DNA of 64,000 nucleotides from Cordia subcordata (taxonomy: Eukaryota > Streptophyta > Magnoliopsida > Boraginales > Cordiaceae). The stretch covers positions 20,124,001-20,188,000 of the forward strand of contig JAPTOF010000005.1 in assembly GCA_028554755.1 (NCBI GenBank), written 5' to 3'. Positions 23,275-33,130 of this stretch are shown one piece after another (position 1 is the stretch's first letter; each line of letters begins with the position of its first letter). The translations under genes and the position numbers were made by a program. The notes under the pieces are model-generated. The model was not told the DNA's origin. It worked only from the letters and a program-made list of their open reading frames with translations, and did not search any database.

Positions 23275-26052
23275 AAAGTAAAAAATTTTAACTTTTAAAA
23301 AAAAAAAAAATCTAGAAAGCTACAAGAAAAACGTTTTAAAGAAAAATCAATTCAATCGAACCCCAGAAGAGAAAAAGAAACCAAGGCAATACATGGATAG
23401 GGTTTTTGGAGTCGGGTGGACAAATGAAGGTTGGTGGGCTAGTGAAGAAAGAGGAGACCAAGAAGTGATGTGTGAAGAGTATTGGAGTGGGTGGGAGGGT
23501 GGGTGGGGTAGCCAAATTTGTGAAATAGGGGAGTCCGGGTACGGCGGGTGGTCTCTGGTTTCACATGGACTCCCGAGGATTACGCTGCGAGCCAGCCTTT
23601 GCCCACACATACCCACTGACTGCTGATGAGCCTGCTGCTCCCTGGTGGCAGTCAAATCAATCTACATTTTGTTCACCCCAAAATCCTTAGGCCTTTGTCT
23701 CATTGAGTGAGAATCTCTTTTCTTTTTTAGTTGTTATTTTATTGTAATTTAACGTTCGGATATTATCGTAATAATAGCGGTAGGAGGAGGACCCGGCCCA
23801 TATGATTGAGTTAATTTCTGTTTCTGTCTACGTTGAGGACATACCGTCCGAGTTTATTGGCTCTGTCGAAGTTTCGTGGTTGGATATTGCTAGTTGGGTT
23901 TTCTAGCCGACAAAATGAAAAGGTGACTCCATTTGTGTGATACTCGTGATCGGGTTAATTATTGTGACTGAACTAAGTGCATATGTTGAGGACATCCCCC
24001 TTGGATTTGGAGTTTAGTGATTGGTGGTTTGAGGTAGAGGGAGAATGCTACTCACGGTCGGGTTGAGTTCTATTTTCAACTGAATCAATGCCTATGTCGA
24101 GGACATACCATTGCATTCGTAGTTTTCTGGTTCCTGGAGGTTTTGCTCCGTTACAATTTTGTGGTTAGATTTTGCGGGATAAATTCTTTTCTTTTGCCGA
24201 CAAAAATGAAAATGGTAAAAAGCAAAACCTTAGTGTGTTAGCTAATACTGGAATATTTGGGGGGTTTTAGTGGGACATGGAAAAGGTGGCTCCATTTGGG
24301 AGAGCACTTGTAAGTAGCTTCTGGCCCAGACATCAAAAAAAGCAAAACCTATTAGGTCTTAGCTGATGGAGAGGCCCCTGCTGGGTTCTTTAACGTGTGA
24401 GAGTTGCCTATTGATTTTGTTAGTCTGTGAGTAATCTTCCTGTTTTACTGCTGCTTCGATTTGATGGCTATGCAGTCTTTTCGCTTACTGACGCAGAAAC
24501 GACGCAACAGAAACACAAACTTTGCTTTTGTTCGTGTGTGTACTCATTGTGTTCCACTGTTGACACACAGTTGTTAGAGCTACGGTTCCCCTTATAGTTA
24601 CGTGTTGTTTCGCAATAGACCCGTTTGAATTGATTTTTTTTTTTTTCTTTTCGAAAGTGAATATCTTGAAAAATCTTTTTGAGTTTGCAAAATCTAAATT
24701 CTAAATATATGATCTTGCATAGTCTGAGTTAATTAGGCATAAGATTTATGAAAATCAACCCCAAAAAATACTATAGTCTTAACTTCTTAAGGTTAAAATA
24801 CACGTGGCTTTGCTGCTTATTTTTTCCCTGTGAGAAAGGGCGACCTAAATTATGATACCCATTAAATCTTATTTTTCTTGCACTAGATCATAGAACTGAT
24901 AGTCTTTTTGAAATATTACACCATGTCATGAATGAGTTTGCTTGAAAAGTTTAAATTGCGCATGTTGAAGTGCAAGTCTCCCCGATTACATCTAGTCTTT
25001 CAAATGGATTTGAGTTTCTTCTAACCTTATAACATCAAGAAAGATCTTATAGTCACGTGACGATTAATGTCAGCAGCCTGGTTCTTCTAAGTTGTAGAGA
25101 CAGGCTGCCATGTTTAAATCGTTTTAATTGATATTTGCGATCTCCTGGCCAGATAATGGTGGTTTATCGTCAGATGACGAGTTTAGTGGTAGAGAGTTTG
25201 AAGCGCAAGACGCACAAACAAAGAGCGAAGACAGAGAGCTTAAAGATAGGCTGCTACGCAAATATGGTAGTCACGTAAGTACCCTAAAATTGGAATTTTC
25301 AAAGAAGAAGAAGAAAGGGAAGCTACCAAAAGAGGCAAGGCAAACGCTGCTCGAATGGTGGAATGTTCACTATAAATGGCCTTATCCAACTGTCAGTATA
25401 TCTCCACCGACTTGTCCATTCTTTATGAAATTAATTTCCCATAATAATGACCATTTCATTAAAAGGTTTATATAATAAAAAAAAGTATATTTAATTACCT
25501 TAGCATCTCCGATACTTTTACGAAGCCTTAAAAAAAAAAAAAAATGATTCCGCAACAGTGTAGAGGTTGATCATTTTGAATTTAATTTTGTTTGAATCAA
25601 CTCTTTTTAAGTGTGTTTTGGTTTAAGGAAAAAGGAATTGAAATTGAGTTTTTTCAGTATTTCTCTTTTTGAATATTTAATCCGAAAGAAATATACTTTT
25701 CTTGAAAAAGTACTTTTTGTGAAAAGAGTATAGAAAAAACAATTCAAACCAGCCCTTAAGCTTACATCACCGGCTAAGTGATTGAATCATTCCTTTTTCT
25801 GTGGTAATAATTCTAACAAAGAAAGGATGAAATGTCACTCGAATGACATAAAACAATACGATTTTTAACGTTCTTGTTTCACTTCAGGAAGCTGATAAGA
25901 CATCGTTGGCTGAGTTGACGGGGCTGGATCAGAAGCAAATTAACAACTGGTTTATCAATCAGCGGAAGCGACACTGGAGGCCTTCGGAGAACAACATGCA
26001 ATTTGCAGTCATGGACAATCTTTCTGCTGGACAGTTCTTCACAGATGATTGA
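18160..26052 (+). CDS. KNAT2/6: Class I KNOX homeobox transcription factor (KNAT2/KNAT6 type)
   Basis: Exons: 18160-18543, 18914-19045, 19231-19342, 25153-25391, 25888-26052. Phases agree and encode 343 aa. KNOX1 spans about residues 103-145 ([20 protein letters not shown]), KNOX2 about 168-208, ELK about 238-259. A TALE homeodomain spans about 260-322 with the three-residue loop PYP and helix 3 [17 protein letters not shown] factors form dimers with BELL proteins, act in the nucleus and keep meristem cells undifferentiated. KNOX1, KNOX2 and the C-terminal tail ([16 protein letters not shown]) resemble KNAT2/KNAT6 more than STM or KNAT1, and the neighbouring MENG gene supports this. The start is the ATG after GTGCAG; an in-frame GTG at 18136 lies in the leader. 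The N-terminus is rich in Asp, His and Tyr (residues 37-50 and 95-101). Intron 3 is 5.8 kb; long introns at this place are usual in KNOX genes. Confidence 0.93.
19360..19400. repeat. (TC)n/(CA)n simple repeat at start of KNOX intron 3
   Basis: A CT run followed by a short CA run, just inside the third intron after the donor at 19343. Confidence 0.85.
21046..21237. mobile_element. MITE in KNOX intron 3
   Basis: The left end AACAGGCTGTTTGGCTCTG is inverted at the right as GAGATTGTTTGGCTCTAC (minus-strand reading). Inside, GGCTTATAAGTT repeats point both ways. The 'GGCTTATAAGY' motif links it to the small elements at 39007, 47587 and 54286. The target duplication is not clear. Confidence 0.5.
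21700..22010 (+). mobile_element. Possible copia LTR fragment in KNOX intron 3
   Basis: The stretch resembles the 3' half of a plant copia LTR: 'aataggcttattgcatgaaatagagg', then a spacer, then a GTAAGACCGAGTCACG segment and pyrimidine-rich sequence comparable in layout to 11200-11310. No second LTR or coding region was found, and ends cannot be set. Low confidence. Confidence 0.25.
23112..23364. mobile_element. Degenerate MITE in KNOX intron 3, 12053-type family
   Basis: Ends GGGGTGGCTCTTTTTC and, on the minus strand, GGGGTTCGATTGAATTG. The internal motifs follow those of the 12053-12282 element (AAAAATGCATTTTTCTTG, GCTAAAACTTGGAAA, TTAAATTCAGTTTT, AAAACGTTTTAAAG). A TA microsatellite has expanded inside it at about 23245-23271. 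Confidence 0.5.
23390..23650 (+). promoter_or_regulatory. GC-rich island in KNOX intron 3, with G-quadruplex motif
   Basis: This block stands out from the AT-rich intron by its GC content. It includes five G-runs separated by single bases at 23489-23508, a strong potential parallel G-quadruplex. Open frames on both strands here show no homology and lack splice context. Conserved regulatory sequences are known in long KNOX introns, so this is a candidate, but conservation cannot be tested from one sequence. Confidence 0.3.
25611..25755. mobile_element. Short MITE in KNOX intron 4
   Basis: Flanked by TTAA on both sides (25607-25610 and 25756-25759). The right end reads GGGCTGGTTTGAATTG on the minus strand and the left is GTGTGTTTTGGTTTAAGG. 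The end sequence is related to the 12053-type family. It lies between the exons encoding the two halves of the homeodomain and should be removed by splicing. Confidence 0.5.
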
Positions 26053-27957
26053 ATTCATCAGTAGATTATATTTGTGGCAAAATTGCCCACAACTTTATGT
26101 AATTTGTGGTTCGTGTATATTTTGGAAATTTAATCTTTTCCTTTTTCTCTTTTACGGTTAGATTTTTACTCGCAAATAATCAAATGAAAAAAATAAATAA
26201 TATTTCATCTGATTGCTCTAGTTAGATTCTTAAGCTCAAACAATAATGAGAAGAAAAGCTCGGAAATGAATGCTGACAAACTTACAGATTGTTGTCGAAT
26301 TCGTTTGCAAATTTAACTTTTTATGTATGGTAGCATTTTGTTAAAATATGGATTTTATTTAGAATTTTGAGATTTGTAATTTTTAGATTTGCTCTAGGTA
26401 TATTGAAATTCAGTTTAAGAGGTGGAACTTGTAATTTTATGAAAAAAAACAAATTTACAAAAACTCTTGTGAAGACAAAAATTTTCCTATAATTATTAAA
26501 ATATTACAATTTTATTTTTTTATACAATCTTATTTAAGTAAGATATACATAGTAATTCTAATTTCACATAAATACAGTTCGAATTTACAAATGATAGAAC
26601 TAATCTAATACTTTTACATATCTAAATAATAAAATTCATTGGCAAATACGATTCCTTATAAAATTTACTTACAATGGAAATAAGTTCAATATTACAAGAG
26701 CATCCCAACGTTATGTTACTAGCAACTGGCCGAAAGGGTAAGTTATCTCAAACATGTTATAAATACTAAAGAGTCAAACACATGATTTGTATTTGAAAAA
26801 TTTATATTTTAGTTTTTCTCAAATGATTGTTGATTTTTGTTTCCCGTTGCTTTTCATTTAAGTTTTTTCAGTCCTATTTTAACAACACTTTTAATACAAG
26901 TACAATATAGAGAGCCAAAAGTGACCTTTACATGTGATGCAAGAGATGAAGGACAAAGCGGTGGCTAGGGATGAAATGGTACTTCACCCCATTTTGTCCC
27001 GTACCACAGAGACTGGGGAGGATTTTTGGCCAAAAACTCTTGCTCGAGATGGGGCGGAGTCGGAGTTTATCAGCCCCACTCCATCCGATATATTTGTGTG
27101 CATGTACACATATAACTTTGTTATGTGACTATATAGTTTTTTTTTTTTTAAACTTTATTATAAGTATTATATTGATGAAGATTAGTCTGGCTTAGTGTTA
27201 AAGATTTTTATGCCCCTTTGAAGACCAAACTTCAAATGGGTTTAAGTTGTAGGGGTTTTGATCTAGTCTATCCTATTGTTCTATTCGTTGACCTTATCGA
27301 CCGGTGCTTATAGGGGTAGATCTTTCTATCCGATAAGGGCGATAGCATTATGGGCTGCTTTGACAAATACGCAACCTTATAAGAGCTTAATTAGAGAACG
27401 CAATGGGGGAATAGCTTGTATTCTATCATACACTCTTATCTTCAATTCACTGGTACCCAAATCAAGAGGTTTCAAACGTAACCTTAATGTATTTATGTAT
27501 GCATGTATAGACACACATACGCACGTGAACACACGATAATTCTAAGTTATGCTAAAGCATATACTTCTTACTCTCATCGCCTAAAATATTTGAGTTCAAC
27601 TATACGAAATTGATGTACTTGTAACGTGTTTCTCGTTGGACTACCCAAACTAGGCAAAACCTTGGGTGTACCTCTTAAATCCAAATATCAAAACTATCAC
27701 ACTTCCCCCTTCTGATTCTCCTATGAAGAGAATTGGGCTAAGCCCTAGAAATTGAATTATTCAATCTCTACACTTGGGTCCTGAAACATCATAGTTGAAT
27801 TCTACAATTTGTTCATGGATCTAACAAAAATAAAGAGCCCAAAAACAAATATAATAAGCCCGGAACTTGGAGAGCGTTGGTTCAGCTTATAAAACAAGAT
27901 GAAAAAAGAGCTTATAAGCACTAATAAGCACCAAGCAGATAAGCTCCAATTCTCCGA
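26053..27957. other. KNOX 3' flank and MENG upstream region
   Basis: After the KNOX stop there are A/T-rich 3' UTR-like sequences. A GC-richer patch at 26960-27090 ('gctagggatgaaatggtacttcaccccattttgtccc') resembles the reiterated 'gggatggggc' ends of plant transposons, but I found no matching second end. The frames at 26934-27195 and 27276-27539 have no recognisable domain. The last 150 bp before 27958 would contain the MENG leader and promoter; no clear TATA box could be picked. Confidence 0.4.
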
Positions 27958-30900
27958 ATGGCTTCAGTTCAGCTTCAGCTTAGTCCTCTTCACCATCGTG
28001 GACCGCTTCCCCGGCCTGTTCAGTGCTCCATTAACCGGCAGGAGCTTTTTAGGCGCGTTGCGCCTGTTTATGATAACGTACGCTAACCTACAGCAGAGTT
28101 TTGGACTATCAAACACAACCCCTTAAAGCTTCAAACTTTCTTCAAAACTTTGTTTGTTTTCGCATACCCTTTACTGAATTTTGCATGTTTATGTTAATGG
28201 GTGTAAATTTTTGTTTTCTTGGGTGCAGCTTAATGATTTGTTGAGCTTGGGGCAGCATAGAATTTGGAAAAGAATGGCAGTTTCTTGGAGTGGGTATGAT
28301 TGCCTTCCTTCAATGTTCTTCTTTCATCGTCTCATTCAAAAGTTTATGCTGATCGAGAGTTATCCATGTGCTCTCACATGTTACAAATGCTTTTACTTTT
28401 TTTAGTTTTATTTTTATTTTTAGTTTGAGACTTGGTGAGACTCAAAGGAGGACATTTTCTTAATAGTAAAGCTTAACTAGTTAGATTCTTGTTCAATTTA
28501 TTTATAGTCTAAAAGCTCAACTTAGTTTGCTTATCAGTTTATGTATATATATGTATATGTTAGATAAAAGTTATGATTTTAATAACTTAGCCAAAAGAAA
28601 GTTATGAGCATTGCATACAATTTCTAATTTCATTTGTAAATTTATCACTTTGTTTAGAAGTTAAAGCTATAAAACTGTTGAAGACGTTCTTTTTTATTAT
28701 AGTCATCAAAATGTGCCTCCTATTGCAAGCCGATTCTTCTTTTTCTTATTCTTCTTTTTTTTTTTTTTAATCTTTTTTCTTTTTTTCCTGAAATGAGTGG
28801 TGCTAACTTGCCTGTTATATCGCATAAAGCTATTTTCTTGCTTTCATGTAAATATACTACATATATGTGTATTTGTTAGGTTATTAGGCTGAAAGTTTGA
28901 TTCTTAGGTATGTTAAATAGCAAAAGGAGGCCTCAACTTTCTTCTTTTATATATTTTCGTGTTTCTGTATGAATTTATGTTCGTATGTGCTTATGTTCCT
29001 GAGATGAAAGTTTGAATGTTTGTTTTGAAAACAGAGCAAAAGAGGGGCAATACGTGTTGGATGTTTGTTGCGGAAGTGGCGATTTGGCTTTTCTTTTATC
29101 TGAGAAAGTCGGACCTAATGGAAAGGTTGGTCTTCTAGAAATTTTCGTAACTCATTGTTTTCGGTATGCCATTTAAGCCCTGGAAGTGCTATAACAGTCC
29201 AATCCTGAGGCTTTATTTTCCTTGTTGCATCACTATGTATCTATCGGTCTTGAGTATAATCTTTCTATAGAGTACTAGAATCATACTTAATGTATTATCA
29301 TATTGGAAGCCCTAAATACTCAAATTTAGTTCATCAGATATTGTTGCTTCTCCCAAAACGACAAGGAGTTCTTAAAATGTCATTCTGATTTCGGGATTAT
29401 AAATTTCAAGACAAGCAAGCCAATAATGTATTCACCAGAAAGCCTTATCCTCGATTGTGCCCTGAACCAATCTGATGCACTAAAATGTGAATGTGGCATA
29501 ATGCAGTCTCTCATAGTAGTAGGTTTCTTGGCTCAGAAGAATGGAGCATTTGTTTACAGTGTTACTCTAAAATACTTCTTATACTGTACTATTCTGCTAT
29601 ATGCATTGTGATTCCTCCTTGTATTGGAAGTATTACTCTCATGTAAGCTAGCTCCGTCTTTGACTCGTATTAGTGGTCCTTGGCTTTTTCAAATAAGTAT
29701 CAAAACCAATATAATGTTTTAAAAAAAGCGTGTGGTTAATCATTAATTCTTGGGCACATTTTCCTCTCTGATTTCCACAGAACAGTATCTCTCGTTGCTT
29801 CATTTTATTGCAGCCCAACCATATTATATATGTGGTTTTCAGTCTCTTAAATTTGTACCTCATATTATATTTTCCTTGCTCTCTCTCTCTCTCTGTCTGA
29901 CATATATTATCTTCTGGGCATGCAATCTTGCAGGTTGTTGGCCTTGATTTTTCTGAAGAGCAATTGATGATCGCTCAATCACGGCAGCATCTACGTTCAA
30001 AGGCCTGTTTCAAGAATATTAAGTGAGCATTGGTAATTCAACTGCTAGATGGCAATATTTCCTTCTGAACAGAGCCAAAATAAGTTTTGTGCATTAAACA
30101 ATTATGCTTATGAAATTTCAGAGCAATATATTGTCTTCCATTCTTTCTCCTTGATTGAGTTAATGCAACAGGTTAATATCATATTAATGCATCACAGATG
30201 GATTGAAGGCAATGCCCTTTCTTTGCCATTTTCCAACTCCTGCTTTGATGCCATTACCGTTGGCTATGGCTTACGAAATGTTGTTGATGCATGCAAAGCA
30301 ATGCAGGAGATGTGTCGAGTTCTAAAACCAGGTTCAAAAGTATCTGTCCTTGACTTCAACAAAAGCTCTAATCCCTTTACGGCTTCAGTTCAGGTAATAT
30401 TCAAGTGAAATCATGCCGTCAATCTGACATTTTAGCCACCTGACACCCCTTCTATTTATTTGTCATAGCCTTTTGTTTTGCATGTCAATATGTTGAGAAC
30501 AGTTAAAGTGGTGTCCAAATTATTTAGTGAATCATATAGCACCGTGCAATTTGTGCTTTAATTACCCAAAAAATAATGTTATTGTTAATTGCTTTTTTAA
30601 AAACGCATTATCATTCCATAGTTATAATTTGCATGACAAAGAGATGTAACAAAGGAAAAGACAGGAATTTTGGTTAGGGTCATGCTGGAAATAATTCCCT
30701 TTGTAACTTGGAGTCTTTATATCGTTCTTGCCTGTGCCTAATGCTTAGTAGTCTCTTATATAGTTTAAAATGTGTTTGTCAATGTACTGTATTGAATTTC
30801 CACTACACCTGCAACTCTTGCATACCATTTTCTATTTTCCCTTCCCTCTTGGTGGAAGTCTTCGTGCAATGAATCTCTGAATGGGAAATGGAGCTTTTCC

Positions 30901-32068
30901 CTAAATATTTGGTAAACATTCCAAACACTAAGTTTGAGATTTCGTTAAGCCTTAAGCTGGAAAAAAATGTAAAAGGTTTATGTTATCCAAAATCCTGGTT
31001 TGTGCTATTCTGCTGGAGATTCTTTATAAAAACGTCAAGTCTAGAACATTATGATTTATGTCAAAAAAAGGACGTCGTTTTTCATTTCTATGAACGTGTA
31101 AGCTCTGCTAGATAAAAGAAAAAGCTCTCTCCCTCGTCTTCAATCCCCCGACTGACGCCTTAACTTGCCATGTCAGTAATGTAATTCTTTGCCTGTTTTG
31201 GTTGCTTTCCCAGTTGTCTCATCAACTTGAGATTGTATGTGTTGATATATATGGAGTCTATATAATTCACTATGATTGAGAGTTTCAGGACTAAATTGAA
31301 TTCTCAATTTCCCAGGGATGGATGATTGACAGCATTGTAGTTCCTGTAGCTCGTGGTTATGGCCTTGAGAACGAGTATAAGTACTTGAAAAGCTCAATTG
31401 ACAAATATTTAACAGGTCTGTTCTTTTCACTGGTGTAACTACATGGTAATCTTCAAATATTTAACAGGTCTGGTCTTTTCACTGGTGTAACTACATGGTA
31501 ATCTTGTAGGAAGATCTGTTGCACATTCTCTATCTTCATAAAGACTATGCCATACACGCATGTAACAGGGTTAAAAGTTGCAAGTCCTTTCACCGTCATG
31601 TATTTATTCATCACATTGTCTTATTTCTTTAACACCCTTTCACTGTCATGTATTTATTCATCACATTGTCTTATTTCTTTAACACCTGTAATATCTTCCT
31701 CCATTTTATTCAGGATTTAGTTGTTTATATTTGTTCCTTAGGGGAGCGGCTTAGTGATTGGCTTTTGCTCAAGAGGTTCAATTTTCGCACTTCTGTCATC
31801 AGTCTATCACATACCATTGCCTACACATCTCAAATTTGTGCTACTTTAGAGGCTTTTCAAAAATTATAACAGGGTCAAATTGAGTATTCATTATTCTGAA
31901 GATGCTCCTTTACTGGCTCTTTTGCTTATTGCTCACATGATTTATGTTAATTGAAATTTTAATGCAGGGAATGAACTGGAGAAAGTTGCTCTGGAAGCAG
32001 GCTTTTCCAATGCCAAACATTTTGAGATTGCTGGAGGACTTATGGGGAATTTAGTGGCAACACGATAG
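27958..32068 (+). CDS. MENG: Demethylphylloquinone methyltransferase, chloroplast (UbiE/MenG family)
   Basis: Exons: 27958-28077, 28229-28293, 29035-29125, 29934-30022, 30198-30393, 31316-31415, 31968-32068. All phases agree and give 253 aa. It is an SAM-dependent methyltransferase of the UbiE/COQ5 family. The SAM-binding motif VLDVCCGSGDL lies at residues 69-79, GLDFS follows at about 95-99, and GYGLRN and RVLKPGSKVSVLDF lie at 144-149 and 162-175. The enzyme methylates 2-phytyl-1,4-naphthoquinone, the last step of phylloquinone (photosystem I) synthesis. The order and wording of its motifs match Arabidopsis MENG closely (LNDLLSLGQHRIWK; GGLMGNLVATR end). The first exon supplies a short basic, acid-poor N-terminus fitting a plastid transit peptide; its Met was chosen because it joins in frame to FRRVAPVYDN. 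A 52 bp tandem duplication doubles the exon 6 donor. Confidence 0.93.
31402..31505 (+). repeat. 52 bp tandem duplication across MENG exon 6 donor
   Basis: 31402-31453 is repeated at 31454-31505 with a single visible difference (GTCTGTTC against GTCTGGTC). Each copy contains the last exon 6 bases, AACAG, followed by GTCTG, giving potential donors at 31416 and 31468. Use of the second would add 52 nt and shift frame. Confidence 0.9.
31586..31685 (+). repeat. 50 bp tandem duplication in MENG intron 6
   Basis: The unit starting CCTTTCACCGTCATG at 31586 is repeated from 31636 with C to T as the only obvious change. It is a second recent tandem duplication in the same intron. Confidence 0.9.
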
Positions 32069-33130
32069 AAGGGTTACTCATCTTTGTTGCTGTCTTTTTC
32101 AATCAAGAGGTAGATGGTTTTGTTTCACTTAAATTCCGCAATTCTCATATGACATCTTGACCTGGAAAATTGGAAAAACTATGGTTTTGTTTTCTGATGT
32201 AACACTGCAACACAATCTATTCAGATATCATTTTTCACTTGCCATTTCTGTTTTGCAACCATCTCTGCCTCCCCACAATTTGATTGCAAAACCTTTCTGT
32301 TCCTTTACCTATGGTCCTATGGGTAAAGGTTCAGGCCCTTGCGTGCTGACTTATTAAAATAATAACAAATGTATGCATGATAAAATTAAAGTAGATATTG
32401 TTTGTTGGTAACTTATGATCCAGCATGTCATAAAATCTTAACATATATATCAGAATAGGATCTGGTGAATGCTCTTAATTGTTAGAAAGAGAGAACTGAA
32501 CTATTACAAAACCTTTATTTCTCACAACTGCTATTTTATCCAACACACTACAATATTCCTTCGCTGTCTATGATGCTTCGGATTTGAATGGCAGTTCCTA
32601 ATGTTTCTTTTATTTTTTAACAAAGTAAAGCTTCTAGTCAAAGGAAATCTTACCTATTCACATTTTCATCACTCGACAACATAAGATGCAGCCAGAACAT
32701 AGACATCTTTCCACCCCCATGATGTGATTACATATTTACATGTGGACTAACTATTTCAAAAATTCTAAATGACTTTAAATTATTACACTCACTTGCAGTA
32801 TACAGTAAATTTTAGATCTGATCGCTCTTAATACTCTCTGAATATCTGTTGTAACTGTAGTCTCCAAGCATGATATTTAGTACTTTCATACCACCCTCAT
32901 GTTCTCATTCTAGAATGATTGTGTATCACCTCCAGTATGGTTACCATGCCAAGAGATGATATTGAAAAACTTCTGGCGAAACCATGAAAACCCATCAACT
33001 CTGACAGGTATGCTTCCAACCAGGCCAAGATAGAATCCATCTTTCAGATGCTTGGTTCCTTCCCATTATAAATAGATATGATGAAAGGTGTAGTTTATGT
33101 AGGTTCAGTTCTTCAAGTCATGTGAATGTG
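32069..33130. other. Convergent 3' flanks of MENG (+) and CRK copy A (-)
   Basis: No gene. The first part is MENG 3' UTR-like sequence. From about 32635 on, the sequence matches the 3' flank of CRK copy B (about 39340-40510, minus its MITE) and, more distantly, those of copies C and D. The duplicated unit therefore begins about 500 bp beyond the CRK stop codon. Confidence 0.6.

Noticed and set aside
23347..23655. Overlapping open frames on both strands in the GC-rich intron island
   Set aside because: High GC lowers stop frequency on both strands. There is no homology, splice context or KNOX-compatible phase.
27899..28126. 75-codon frame over MENG exon 1
   Set aside because: It is in the wrong frame. 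The frame starting at 27958 joins exactly to the conserved exon 2.
30049..30408. 119-codon open frame containing a methyltransferase motif
   Set aside because: Its first half is MENG intron 4. Only 30198-30393 is coding, joined in phase to exons on either side.
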